Below the pieces are notes generated by a model, which had not been told where the DNA came from, searched no databases, and saw only the letters and a program-made list of their open reading frames with translations. A stretch of DNA of 64,000 nt from Branchiostoma floridae (taxonomy: Eukaryota; Chordata; Leptocardii; Amphioxiformes; Branchiostomatidae). The stretch covers positions 19,871,870 to 19,935,869 of the forward strand of contig NC_049989.1 in the NCBI RefSeq assembly GCF_000003815.2. The letters run 5' to 3'. Below are positions 1 to 12,523 of the stretch, piece after piece. The translations under genes were made by a program, and so were the position numbers. How positions within the stretch are numbered: the first letter of the stretch is position 1; each line of letters opens with the position of its first letter.

Positions 1-3000
1 CGTGAACGGTACCAGGTACAGCAGGGCAGGCTGGGCCGCACGGTACACCTCTGATGCTATCGTTGCCGTCAGTAACCCTATGTACAAGAAATAAACATGA
101 ACATTTATTCTACATCAATGAAGCTTAGACATCCAGGTAATCCAGATACACAAAATAGCAGGTAATAAGATATACAAGAAAGCAATTACTCAAGCAACTG
201 GAGTGTCAATGGCAAAAGGTAGTCAGTTCTGCCTGAAATGTCTGACCATTTCCAAGTTCATATCCAGTTGCTTGAGAAACTGCTAGTAGAAGACTGTGAC
301 CTCTCTGGCAGTAATTTTACCCCACAGGATACCTTAGAATGCACTATTTTAATTTGGAAAGTCTCTTAAAGGTGGATGCCTCCGGCACCCCTACAATAGT
401 CGTTCCTACATCACTTACCATGACTCACTAAGAAATTTGGACCCCCTATGATAAAATCCTATAGCTAACAGCCTGGTGAATAGGATTTTAACAGTTAGCA
501 AATGATTGAAACCAGAAGCTCAACTGTCAGACAGTTAAGCAACAGGGACATCAATATCAAAACTTTAGATTATATCAATAAATACCTCTGTAACAGTTAA
601 ATGTTTTGTCTGACCTCTTTTACCTCTTCCTTTAAGACCTCAATGAAAAGAGGCCTGCGAGCCAATTTGAGCTTTCATGAATAAACAAAGATTCAAACAA
701 ACAATAACAGTTAGTGCCTGCCTGCTTTACTGAAACAGAAAGTGACTGAATACGCCCTGTATATAGTGTATGTACTTACCTATGAAGTATCCTATAAGAG
801 AGCAGTGAAAGTAAGTCAGCTTGTGTACAACAGTCAGGTTGGGGACCATGGGTTTGGGCGGCTGTTCCTGGACTCCGTGCTTCTTCTTCCAGTGGTCATA
901 CCGCATCACGAAGCACAGCAACAGGCCTGGCATCACCTGCAACACACAAGTCAACAACTTATCTAGCTATCTATCAATAGGGCTCAAAAGTCATTTTTGG
1001 GAATAGCTGCACTGGTGTTTGAAGACTAAGTTAAAAAGTGAACCTCAAAATATGAATATGTCTGAACTGTCAATTTTTTTGCTTTTAGGTAAGTGGAAAA
1101 TGTACAAGAAAATCTTACAATGTCTCCAAGTCCTAACATCGAGAAGTGTCCGTTGTTGTGGTAACTGGAGAAAAAACAAGACAGAAAACATTATTCTCTT
1201 GTCATGACACAAATCTTTGCAAAAGGTAGAAGCAGAATCATTGTTTGTATATGCCTGACAGTGAGTCACTAACAAGCGCTGATTAATAAAATTTCCTATC
1301 CATATGTGTGATATCATCATTTTGCTTGACTAAGAATTACTCATGTTCAAAATTATGCAAATTGAAATTCTACAATTCATCAAAATGATTGTTTCACAGC
1401 AATTGCTAGCCTGGATACCATACCCCAACCTCAAAATATATCTTTCGTGCACGATAGATACTTGAGATCGGGCTGGGGTTTGGTAACCAGGCTAAGCAAT
1501 TGCACACATAATGAGCATGGAAAAAAACGAGTTAGAAATATATTTCATGTGTTTTAAGGTTAGAATACACTTACTTCATGTAAACAACATCTGAACATTA
1601 CATCTGAATGCATCTACTTTTGCTAGGGTTTCTTTTTGTGTGAGAGATGGAATGTGGAGTATTTGCACTGATATTCTTCTAGCGATAGCGCGATAGCCAC
1701 ACACTGTATTGTTAAGTCCAAAGCTTGATGCACACAGCCTTTAGCACATTGAACATTTGTGGTTAGTTGTCAAGACTGCTTGCAAGAAGACTTGCCATAA
1801 TTTCTATTCTTACTATTGTACAGAGAAACTTGGTTTTCTACAGAAAAAAAAGTAATAAGAACACGACCCACCTCGGGAACACTAGTTTTCCAGGTAAGGA
1901 CAGTTGAGGAGCATCCTTGACAGCCCGCGGCAGGTTCAACTTCTGTGCAACAATTCCAACCTGGGAAGGACAATAAAACAAGTCAAGTTACTTACATGTT
2001 ACTTATACTCCAGCTTTGCTGTGGCTCAGTTGTCATTTCAACATTCATACGACTGCCAGCTCTTAACTCAAAACTGACTCAAGAAATCCAAGATATAAAC
2101 AAGAGTTTTTGTGAATTTCTTAATATCACAGCTCTTATATTATAATAGCAATTTGACACTACACAATAAAGTATAATATCAACCATTTCTATTTCAACAC
2201 TGACAACAGGTACTGTGCATGAAATCATACTCTTGCCATGATTAATTCAGATACAGATGAATTTTCAACTTTACCGGATTTTCTGCAGGTCTTGTTGCCA
2301 CCTTGACCATCACGTTGGCATTAAAGATGTACGTAGAGAAAAACACCTGCAAGTGCAAAAAACAATCCTCATTACACTAACATTTTAAGACGAAACCCAA
2401 CAAGATTCATTGACTATAAATATTCTTACATTTCCACCATCTTATTCACATTTTGGACGATCAAATGGTAACCATAAAAAATGAGAATGAAGCAACCAGT
2501 TCACATTTCCAACGTTGTTGAAAACAAATGAAAAATGCTCTATCTTACAGGTTACAGCTCAAGGTTATAGCTCAATCTTGTAACAATTTTAAGTTTATAG
2601 TTGTTATAATTTTTGTGTTATTTTGCAGTGAATGCTGATTGGCTCACCCAAAAGACGTCATAAATAAGCAGGCCCGACAACAGCAGTGTGGAGACCTTCA
2701 GGCTGGGAAGACGGACAAACGCTATCATGGCCACACACAGGCCCATCGCCAGGGCTGCAAATAAACAAACAACATCAACACATGATCATCTAGAACTGTG
2801 CATGGCTGTGAACACAAGCTTAATTTCGAAGTCTGTTTATGTTTTGTTCTGTTCCATTCATATAATTATTGTTGTGATGACTTTCTGTAATCAATGATTT
2901 TGAGTTATGACATTACACCCTCATCTAGAGAGTCAGGGAGTATGGCATAGGTTTGATCAAACTTGACATTGAGTTACAAAATCTACATGCTAATGATAGT

Positions 3001-6000
3001 CTTCATCCTAGATTAATGTGAATTAATACATTCAACCATATACCAAAGTATTCACACTCCATCTATATGGCTGATAAAGGGAGAGAAAATAGGCCTCTGT
3101 CCCCAAAGGCGCAGTCACATAGTTGGTGCGATCGTCCTACGATCGCTAACTTAGGGCATTCTTTAGGGCAGCCATTCATGTGTCCTACAATGTTCAGCTG
3201 TTTTGCTGCACAAAACGCTCTCTTGGATCCTTGTGTGTGGTTGGCTATGTGACTGCCCGCTTAAAAATCCTATTATCAAAATTGTAAAACGATCGAACTA
3301 CATACATGTGACCGTGCCCTTAGGAATGGCCAAAAAAGTGAGGACCTACCGTCCATAAGTAACCAATGGCCTGTGAAGATCCATATAAATACTATCCCCA
3401 TGGAAATGGCAAACGACATCAGTTCTGCAGCCGTGAATCTGCCACAGCATCCAAACGATATCCTGAAACAAAACATAAATATTCAAATGCGAAACGTTTG
3501 GATTCTGGACTGTACCATTTCATGATCTCTCGAGGGGTGGTTGCTATTTATTGCCTCCCTCATTTCAATTTTTGAGTCCCTATGGATCAAAATATTGATC
3601 ATTCCCAATTGAGTAAAGAAGCCTTAATCCTTTTTTCACACATATGAATGCATAATGAAAAACACATTATTCATTTGCAGTGCCTGGTAGCACATGGGGG
3701 AGTAGGTCTAGAGCTGACTGCAAAGTGTGGAAACCACATGATGCGTGGGAGTGGACTTCAGGGCTAGCTTTTACTTTATGGGGAGGGTTTCACTGGTTCC
3801 CCCCCCCCCCATAAAATAAAAGCAATCCCTGCTAGAAATCTGCAAAGAAGGCTAGCAAATTGCAGAAAAGTCTGGAAAACCACATGGAAGTTGGTGTGGG
3901 GTTGTACTTACTTGGTTCCGCTTGAGCATGGCCGTATAAGGTACTGACACATGGGCAGGAGCAGGAATGCAAACGCCACTGTGGCTAAAACTGGAACATA
4001 CAACAACAAAAAATCATCATCATCATTCATTTATGAAGGTTAGATATCCAGGTAAACAATACTCAAATAAAATTCAATCTCTACATGATGTCTGCGTAAA
4101 AAAACAGAGACGTTCAAGTCTTCTTCATCATTCTTCTTTAGCATCACTAGAATTAGGTAACGCTGAAGAAAAGTGATGGATGTCACTCGATACTTCCGGA
4201 AGTAATTCTCTGCTTTTTATCCAGTTATAGAATTATATTTGAAAATCATCATCACTATAGGGTGTTTCCATTTACAATACAACAAACAAAGTACTATGAC
4301 CCCTAAGTATCGTCCGTGATACCGGATGTATATTTGAAGTTGCATAGGCTAGTACATACATGTACTTCTGAGTAAAAACCGAATAGTTCATAACAACAAA
4401 TCTACAAAAGCGACTGTCTGTCACATTTTTCAGGGCAAAAATGACTGGTTCTACTGCTGCAATTACAAGGGTGGTGGGGTGAGGTGAGATGAGGAAGGTG
4501 ACAGTTTTACTTTTGTGACTCTTGGTACTAAAATTGTACGAGCCAGGCTTATAATTGAAGTTTTTCCACAACTCACCGGCTGTACATAGAGCGAAGACCA
4601 CCTGCATGGAGTCGAAGAAGAAGAACATGACGAGGAGAGAGACAGAGGCTCCGATAGGCAGGAACATGGCCTGGGTGGAGTCAATGGTCTGCACACCTGC
4701 GGGGGAGAACGGACCTTCATCCGTTAGGGACTAGTTTAGTAATCTCCAGGCAGATCCTGATGTAGCATAAGATAGTACCAAAAGCTGGCAGAGGAGTGAA
4801 GCCGGCTTAGGAGTGTGTTTTGCTACATGGCAAATGGACGACTCCTTGGTCAGTTTGGTACTATCTTATGCTACCGTAGGATCTGCTTGGAGATTACTAG
4901 TTTAGTCCAGTTTCGTGTAAGTCCCACCCACAACATGAACAACATATCAAAGATCATACATCTGTAGCCAGTATAACCGCCCTTGGGCGTAACACACCAG
5001 GTTCGCAAGCACACGGCGCGGTAACACTTACAGCTGGTTTTATTACACTGAACGACTGGTCACACTTTCATCCGTTAAGGACTAGTTTAGTCTAGTTTCC
5101 TGCAAGTCCCGCCCACAAGATGAACAACAGTAATCTCCAAGCAGATCCTACAATAGTATCAAACTGGCCAATGAGTGTAGTCAGCCAAGAGGTGTCCATT
5201 TGCTCCTAAGCCAGCGTCACTCCTGTGCCAGCTTTTGATACTGTGTTATGTGACCGTAGGATCTGCTTGGAGATTACTAGTTTAGTTCAGTTTCGTGCAA
5301 GTTCCACCCAACAATACCAACAGCAAAGCAAAAATATCTTATTTACTTTTGTGAAGGTCTTAATTTACTAGCCCCTGTCAATGTAATATATTCACTTTCT
5401 AATCGGTTCAAATTCCAGTCCAACGATTTTATTCAGTTTTTTTTTGTGGGGTGGGGGGTTGGAAGACAATCCAAGAAGAAGAAGAAGCGGTTTTGTACCG
5501 GTATAATGAACCTATCTCCACCCTCTATTCAAGATACATGTACGATAAAAAACTGTCGTTTAAGACATAAAGATGATGCTCTGTACGGCTGCAATAACTG
5601 AAAAAGCTGTTACCCAAAAAATCCAGAAATTCATGATCTCAATGGCTATCATCTGACAAGCTATTTTGCTGCTATATATTGAAAACTGACTCAACACTGA
5701 AACAACAATTTCCTAACAAGGAACTAAAAAAGGACAAGGAGTATAAAAAAAAGCCATGTACCATTTTCATTCTGTTTATTTGCAGGTGTTGCAGATGTGG
5801 AAAGTAGACTATCCTGGTCCTTCTCTTGGTTCTCTTCCTGGTCCATGTTCAGGGACCTATGTGGCAATCAATCAAATATCATCAATCAAAGATTACAGTT
5901 TACATCGAGTTGGGCTTGATATACACACTCAAGAAAAATTTCTTATACATATATCTTAGTTAACAAAATAACAATCAGAACAACATAGCTTGTGAACAAA

Positions 6001-9000
6001 TCAACTTGCAATTATCAAAATGATTCTAACATGTTTTTAAAACATATTTCTTTCTTATCAATATTGTGAAGTTTGCATAATTGTAATTTGTCTATTTTTA
6101 CTTGCAATCTTTTTATTGGATTGTGGGTGGTATTTTGAGCCCTACAGGTTCGTTTTTTTTGTCCTATCCAAAAAGATAAATAACGGTTTTGGTGCAACGT
6201 ACCTGTCCCCACGCCTATTCAAGATACACATATGATTAGAAACAGTTTAAAACATGAAGACAAGGGTCTGACCTGAAACTTCCGTAGACGATGAGAAGTA
6301 TGGAGATGAGAAACGTGGACACCCGTGATGAGTCCACCAGCGAGTACGCCCTGTACAAAAAGAGAGAAAACACACAATGTCAATCATTACTTAAGTTAGC
6401 AACACTTTAGAAACCAACAGTTATGATGGCCAAATCATTGAATTATTTTCCTTCAAAGTTTCAAACAAAATCAATTTTTCACATATCCAAGAGTTATTAA
6501 CTAAGAACAAGAGATATCACAACTCAGAAGTCCTATAGCAGCACCTTAGAAAGCTGCTAGGGGTTCATAAATTTATGTTTTTTTTTCACTTTGCCAAAGA
6601 CTGCGAAGCTATTATCATAAAGATCTATCCACAATTTCGTTTGCTGTTCATCATCAAACTTGAACAGCCTAACACATGGCACATGTGAGCACAATTATGT
6701 TATGCCATAAATTCATAATCTGGTATCAAAATCCATTTGATACATCATCTTTTACTAGAGTTTGAATAAAATTTTTCTTCATTACCAGTAACAAATTGGT
6801 TAGGGAATGCCTAATAATATCTTTTTATTCCCCTCTCCTCCTAACCCCTACATTTGTTCTGCACATATTGCTCACTGCAACTGTAAGTAAGATTTCCAGC
6901 TCCATATGTTCCCAATGCTGTGCATGTATGTTGGCATTACAAACCATCGCATGTGCCCAACTGGAAGTAATACATAATGTTTTCCAGCTGACAAAAGGTT
7001 TGGTCTAACCTAAATATACAACTTGGTACCACACCCATGATGCTATTTTCTAAACCTGTATCTTTATCCTTTTGCAGATACATGTAAAAAAAAAAGTAGC
7101 AATTTAAGCAAAAAAACAGTATATGAGTTGATAACTCAGGTTACAAAAAAAATTAATATTTCACCAAAAAGTGGGTCACCGCTAAAAAGGTCAATCCTGC
7201 ATGAAGTCAGAGTTCAGTTGACAGCTTATTCACACAGTGATATCTAACTACGTGCAAACAGTCAGGGATACAGGGAAATGTTTAATGTGTGACTACGAGG
7301 GGCGTGCAATTAGTAATGGTCCTGACCCATTTCCCATAGCAGGAGATTAATGAAACTTGGCACAGTTATTAGTCTTTCTCTTCATAGGAATCACCCAGAG
7401 TTATGCATTTCTCCCATAGTTTGATGCAGCTCTGGACACCGATTTTGTAGGACACCCCAGGTTGGTCCTCCAACTGATGCCTCATCAATGGCACAAGAGG
7501 GACGACCAGGTCTGGGAGCTGTTTCCACAGACTTCCAGCCACGTTTGAATTCAGGATGCCAGCGTTTTACAAGGTCATATGATGGGGCATCATCACCATA
7601 AGTTTCATTTATTTCATCAAAAGTCTTCTTTGGTGTGCGTCCTTTCAAATACAAAAACCGGATCACTGCGCGACACTCAACTGGTTCCATTTCACACCTG
7701 GTCCATTTCGCACCTGACTCAGTTCAAACACCAGTAAATCAGAAACCACAATTAGTTCAGAGCTGTCTTTTGCAACATAACCCATAGAGCTATGAATTAT
7801 TACACATACAAAATTTCATTTAGATCAGACAACTGGAAGTGGGTCAGGACCATTACTTATTGCACGCCCCTCGTAAACTTCCCCAGGAAACTGTGAAGAC
7901 ATGAGAACATGTGTGAAGCCACGTAACAGTTCTAGAGTTAGCTTCTGTTCTAGACATGAAGTTTCATGCAGAAATTATAAAGTTTCATTAGAGTCTCAAC
8001 AAATTCTTAAGACTGAAGCAAACAGTCTGAAGTTCTGAACCTCAAGACTTCCCTTGAATGACTTGTGGTATACGCAAAGATTGATCATTTGAAAAGTATC
8101 CTCATCTAATATTGGCCATACTGTTCTAATGCATTCATGGCTCGTAGTCGAGGATGTGAGGGAAGTTCTGGAAGGTCTGCAGGCCCTCATACTGTTTTAA
8201 TACTGTTCTAATTAGGGCTGGGTACCGGTACGGTGTACCAGTACAAAACCGTTTTTTTCTTATTGCACCAGTCCAGAAAAACCGGACCTGAAAAAAATCG
8301 GTGGACCGGATGTTGGACCTATTGGAAAATGTTCATATTATATGAACACACATTTTGGGGCTTACCGGTCGGGGAAAACAAGAGCGAAGACTAGGGTATA
8401 GTCTATAGTCATTTCTACCAAGTTTTGCAGTCGTACAAAGGCAGTTAGCTAAATGTAGGATTTCAAAACGCCAGTGGGAGTCAAATATTTCACGAAACAC
8501 ATTTCTTTATAACGAAATGGACTATTGTTTTGAGTATCGTCCATTCACAAGTTTTTAGATATTGAATCAGGTTCAGGTCTGGACCTGAACCTGATCCTCT
8601 GGACCTGAACCGGACCTGAAATTTCTGTACCTTCAACATAATTACAAGTACAAGTAGAAGCCTGTGTGATGATGTTAAATGTATAGACTTATAATGATGT
8701 AGACTGTATCTCCGTGAGTCTGTTATATATTTTGTCTGACCCTTACCTCTTCTCTCATGACCTCAATGAAAAGCAGCCTTGAGGCCAATTTGAGCTTCCA
8801 TGCATAAACAAACATTCAGACGAAAAATCATCCAGAACGGAACAAATTTACACCCATACCAAACATTGTCTGGCTCAGATATGACACAGTATGGCTTGTA
8901 ACTTTTAAACCAAACTTAATTGTCCTATTGAAAAAGTCACTTACTGATTGAGAACCATGTCCATAAATTACCAAGGCCACCTTTGCTTGTTTGTGCCTTT

Positions 9001-12000
9001 AAATTAAACTCGTCACGTGATACTATTTACCATACACAATGTATTATGTAAGCTGTGACTAAAACGTACCTGGACTAATTATAGTGTATGCAGGAAAAGA
9101 CCTTCAACTTCAAATCAAACCTATCCAAACTTAGTTTAGCTCACATACACACACACACACACAAACACACGCATTTGAAACACTGAACCTATTTAGTACA
9201 GTAAAATTCTCATTTGCATACGATCAATTACGTTGTTTTCGTCTGGCACTATTATGACAACATTGCTTCTGTATCCGGTAGCTTTCAAACATGCAGAAAA
9301 AAAAAAGATTATGGAGTGCTCCCAACCCACAACAAATAACGGAATGTATAAAAATGGAAATGGTGGTTTTAAATTGCATCAACATGTAAACTGTGAAAAC
9401 TCCATGAATAAATCCATAGGGAAAATCTAAAGATTACAGTTAATGAATTTAAAAGTATATTGGAAGAAGTGTATCTAATAAGTAATATTTTTCTCTCTTG
9501 GGATGGATGTCGCTTGCTGGATTGGTTCCAAAATTTTATCATCTGAAATTTAGCATAATGCTTCAAGAAATATTATATGTCTTGAGAATATTCATTTTGA
9601 ATAAGGTGTGCTAAAACAACAGTCTCTATAATCATATCATTTCTAAAAGAAAGGTTTGGGGCTGTTATGTCTGTTTGAAAAATAATCAATAAGGTATTCT
9701 ACCATCTACATGTAGCCCTTGAGGTAGATTATTTATGTGTTAGACTTTGAGGGAACTAAAAATATAAAATGGCTACACTGTGAAGTAGCAGGAGTTCATA
9801 TTTAGCCATTGTACGACTTTGTTAATTTAAATTGTATTCATGATTCATCTGCAAATTGAATAAAAGGGTACATGATAGCACAAATCATTAATATTTTCTG
9901 AAAGGAATAATTGCTACCCTTGGGACACAGACTCTCCCAGATATAATCCTCCGTAAGTCTTTCTAGGCCACCACGAAAATCTTGATATGACAGAAGGATC
10001 CTCCTGGGACTAGAGTAAAACTAAAAGGCAAAACATTATCAATTACCAGTCCTAGGCTTATCCAGGCAAATTTTCAATGAAACCACCAAAGGAGATTTTG
10101 AAACTAATATCTGTCTACAATATGAAACAAGAGCCAATTTCTGAAGGGAGACAGTAAAGGTGGTATCTCACTGCACTTAGGGTAGGGCACTGTGGGGTTC
10201 GAAAGATTACTCAACAAATGTCAGAATTTTCTTACGTCTGGTGTATTTTGTCAAACTTTTACGTATTACATAATATCCAATTTATTAAAAAATCAGCTAA
10301 AATAACACAACAGTGGCGCAGTGAACGGACACCCAAGTGCAGTTTTCCTGACATTCTACTTTCTCTGGCAATGTGCAACCAAATTCTTTTTTGTGCACTT
10401 GAATTTCTACACAAGTGCACCTGTTCTCAAAAATGGATTTTGAGCTGTGAAGTGAATCACACGTAATATGCATAGATTCATCACAAATTCAATTTGAACA
10501 CAGCAAACTCCCCAACATTATGCAAACTTGAGCAATTATAATAGTATTTATACGCAGAAACAGTGCGATACAGCTTGCAAAATACCCACTTGCACACTTG
10601 CACATTGCAACCACTTTTTGCTTTGTGCAACTTACTTCTAAACTCAGGTTGCACAGGGTGCAACTTAGATTTCGAGCCTCAGAACTTGATTTTGTTCTCA
10701 ATTTACTTGGAAGAAATAAATGGACAGAGGCAGCTCTCTTTCATATCAGCAAAACATGTATGTATTGTACCTTTTTTTCAGAAGTTAGTGAATTGTAGGT
10801 GGTGCAACTTGAAATTCGGTTGTGCAACCTAGTTTTTGTCCCAGGTTGCACACTGTGCAACTTGGCTCAGAAAAGTATTTTGTACACTGCGATACATATG
10901 ATACATAATACTGTTTCAACATATATATGATAACATATTATATCATAAATACATTCCTTTCAACAGGATACAGCTACAAGGACAGTGTCACAGTTATTAC
11001 TATTCTACATCTCCTCATTCCCTAGAGCACTAATACGATTTCATTGTAACAAAGGCTTTGATGATCAGTTTATCCATAAGGTGCTTATCCCATCGGGAGC
11101 CCCTCTATGTTATTTGATGGAGCCAAACAGATTATGAGCAGAACAAAAGGTGACGTATTATCATATGTAGCAGCTGCTGTCTGTGTGCTGATGAACAAAG
11201 GCCATGTCCTTCCCTCACCGTTATTCGACTCGTGTTTTTGTAGGGGCAGATGGAAAATGCAACAAAGGCATTTCAGGCCACTCAATACCCCCTCAAAAAA
11301 GAAAAGTACCAAAAAGCACCTTTTCAACGCAACCAACAAAGTCTCTTTTTTTCATGATCTTATGTTCAAAAACCAGAATCTCTGCACACTTTCAAACGTA
11401 TTCTTTATGTGTTTTGTAAAGAAAACTTAAAAGCTGGGGAAATTTTTGTTTTGGTCTGGAGTAAACTAGGCCCTAGGCGCTTGATAGGTGGGGACGAGGT
11501 TAGAACAAGTTTTGTAAGATATCCCAAGGACAACTTAGTTTCACTCAAGTACACAACACAGCAAGATTTTTATCATAACACATATGTAATCCTGCACAGC
11601 ATTTGTATAGATTCTGATAAAATTGGATATGCAATTAGTATAATGAGTGTGATTCTGCCAAGTTTTTTTTGTTGTTGTTGTTGGGGGAGGGGGCAGAAAT
11701 GACAACAGGAAAGGGCACAAAGGATTCGATCAGACATTCAAAGTAGCCTTCAGAAGGTGCAAAATATTCAATGCAGTTACCTCTTAGAGTCCATAAACAA
11801 GGCGGAATATACTAAAAAATTGTCAGACTTTTTAAAAAGCATGGCTCGCAACCATGATCATCGATAAACAGTGAAGATGGAAAAACATCATTCTAAGATT
11901 TTCAAAAGTGTTTTGACTATGATTCATCCAACATTTTTCATACTATAATCAAGAATTATTACTTTTGCAAAGAACCAATTACACATTCATCTTCTAAAAA

Positions 12001-12523
12001 AAGAGCTTTGCAGACAGATCCTTTCTGACAGAAGCAGGATATAACTTAATTTTTATAGAGATAACCTACTTTGACCATCATCAATCTTTGTGATTGTGTC
12101 TGGTTTGTTGAAAATGATCTTTCCTGTCTTCACAATCTCTTCCAAATGTGTACATGTAAATGAAAAAAGAAAACCTTTTGAAGCTAAAACTGAGCGTTCA
12201 AATTATTATGACAAATACATTTGCACATTTTTAAAAGGCATGTAAACAAAACCCACATCCATCCAGGAAAACACTTGAATAAACAATGGGGGGCTGCAAA
12301 TGCTTATTCCAACTCCTTTTAAGGTCAGCGATTTGAATGAAACGGAACTGTAAGAATGTTATAAGCCTCTCAAAAACTGCTAGGAGTAAGAAAATGTCTA
12401 GATAAAGGGTAAATATTAAGCTAATTTTGGTGTTAATATATACAAAGACATTCAAAACGTACATACAGTATTAGTATGTGTTATGAAGGACGTTACTTAC
12501 CAGTCATAATTCGTATCCGACAT
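1..12523 (-). CDS. SPPL3: Signal peptide peptidase-like 3 (SPPL3), 3' end outside window
   Basis: Twelve exons, read on the minus strand: 12501-12523, 6273-6350, 5762-5856, 4577-4696, 3912-3990, 3350-3462, 2648-2754, 2275-2346, 1872-1960, 1119-1164, 780-936 and <1-77. All junctions are GT-AG and the frame stays open for 352 codons; about 30 C-terminal residues lie beyond the edge. The protein is a multi-pass GxGD aspartyl protease. Catalytic motifs are visible: YD (Asp about 202), GLGD (Asp about 273, on the 46-nt exon 1119-1164) and the PAL motif (about 343-345). Stretches such as [20 protein letters not shown] and [14 protein letters not shown] match vertebrate SPPL3 nearly residue for residue, rather than SPP or SPPL2. 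Family knowledge: SPPL3 sits in the Golgi and releases type II membrane glycosyltransferases by cutting their transmembrane segments. The start is the ATG at 12523 (MSDTNYDW), aligned with the short vertebrate N-terminus. It is divergently arranged with HNF1. Confidence 0.95.
110..300. repeat. Interspersed repeat with CAAGCAACTGGA / CCAGTTGCTTGAG arms
   Basis: The segment contains ACTCAAGCAACTGGA, then TGTCTGACCATTTCC, then ATCCAGTTGCTTGAG, so its ends are inverted. Related copies lie at 29010-29160, 40070-40205 and 49165-49320. An associated flank, GACATCCAGGTAA or its complement, recurs at 129, 4037, 29130 and 58920. It looks like a short non-autonomous inverted-repeat family; no coding capacity is seen. 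Confidence 0.7.
585..705 (+). repeat. Retroelement-like 3' tail, copy 1
   Basis: A TTTTGTCTGACC...GACCTCAATGAAAAG...CAATTTGAGCTT block followed by CATGAATAAACAAA. The same block recurs at 8727-8825. A conserved 3' block ending in an A-rich tail suggests a LINE or SINE 3' end; the family is not identified. Confidence 0.5.
1405..1503. repeat. Short palindromic MITE
   Basis: The left arm GCAATTGCTAGCCTGG and right arm CCAGGCTAAGCAATTGC are inverted copies. Inside them is a second inverted pair (ACCCCAACCTCA-like and TGAG..CTGGGGTTTGG). The unit is about 100 bp, lies in an SPPL3 intron and has no ORF. Confidence 0.65.
4711..4905. repeat. Foldback element, copy 1
   Basis: The arms TAATCTCCAGGCAGATCCT and AGGATCTGCTTGGAGATTA are inverted, and so are the adjoining GCATAAGATAGTACCAAA and TTTGGTACTATCTTATGC. 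The flank ACTAGTTTAGT follows. A related copy lies at 5068-5285. Both are in SPPL3 intron 3, just upstream of exon 4. Confidence 0.75.
5068..5285. repeat. Foldback element, copy 2
   Basis: Same organisation as 4711-4905, with arms TAATCTCCAAGCAGATCCTA and TAGGATCTGCTTGGAGATTA. The flanking CATCCGTTA.GGACTAGTTTAGT is also shared, so host sequence was duplicated with the element or the element is longer than its arms. Confidence 0.7.
7294..7875 (-). mobile_element. Mariner-type deletion derivative with intact inverted repeats
   Basis: Terminal inverted repeats of about 36 bp begin TACGAGGGGCGTGCAAT at both ends with one mismatch seen, and the outermost TA bases fit the mariner TA target duplication. 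The internal minus-strand ORF (7391-7690) starts [20 protein letters not shown] and contains [14 protein letters not shown] and PRPGRPS, the paired-like HTH of mariner/SETMAR transposases. After it, a shifted frame reads [17 protein letters not shown], which resembles the transposase C-terminus. The DDE catalytic middle is missing, so the copy cannot encode transposase and would need one supplied in trans. Confidence 0.88.
7391..7690 (-). pseudogene. Truncated mariner transposase (N-terminal HTH plus fused C-terminal scrap)
   Basis: The first 65 or so residues match the mariner DNA-binding HTH_48-type region and the GRPS hinge. The frame then enters out-of-frame C-terminal sequence and stops. 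The whole catalytic D,D34D core has been deleted. The ORF lies inside the inverted repeats at 7294-7875. Confidence 0.8.
8214..8640. repeat. GGTACCGGTAC / GGACCTGAACC-rich interspersed element
   Basis: It begins AGGGCTGGGTACCGGTACGG and ends with clustered GGACCTGAACC and GGTCCAGACC-type motifs in both orientations. The density of short inverted motifs near both ends resembles a non-autonomous DNA transposon, but I cannot fix the termini. Confidence 0.45.
8727..8825 (+). repeat. Retroelement-like 3' tail, copy 2
   Basis: Second copy of the block at 585-705, again ending in CATGCATAAACAAACATTCA. It lies in SPPL3 intron 1. Confidence 0.5.
9147..9176. repeat. CA microsatellite
   Basis: A run of about 14 CA dinucleotides with one interruption, in SPPL3 intron 1. 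Confidence 0.9.
10312..10870. repeat. GTGCAAC-motif cluster (probable non-autonomous element)
   Basis: The motifs GTGCAAC, GTTGCAC and AAGTGCA recur more than a dozen times in both orientations, including GGTTGCACAGGGTGCAACTT and GGTTGCACACTGTGCAACTT, each locally palindromic. Subterminal repeats like these are typical of some DNA transposon ends. Exact boundaries are unclear. Confidence 0.5.

Larger units (their letters stand above)
6351..12500 (-). other. SPPL3 intron 1 (repeat-rich)
   Basis: A 6.1-kb intron separates the 23-nt coding part of exon 1 from exon 2. It holds a mariner deletion derivative (7294-7875), a GGTACCGGTAC-rich element (8214-8640), a repeat 3' tail (8727-8825), a CA microsatellite (9147-9176) and a region dense in GTGCAAC motifs (10312-10870). 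I see no conserved coding exon in it. Confidence 0.7.

Noticed and set aside
4463-4720. 85-aa minus-strand ORF overlapping SPPL3 exon 4
   Set aside because: It is a frame-shifted reading of SPPL3 exon 4, which has clear SPPL3 sequence in the other frame.
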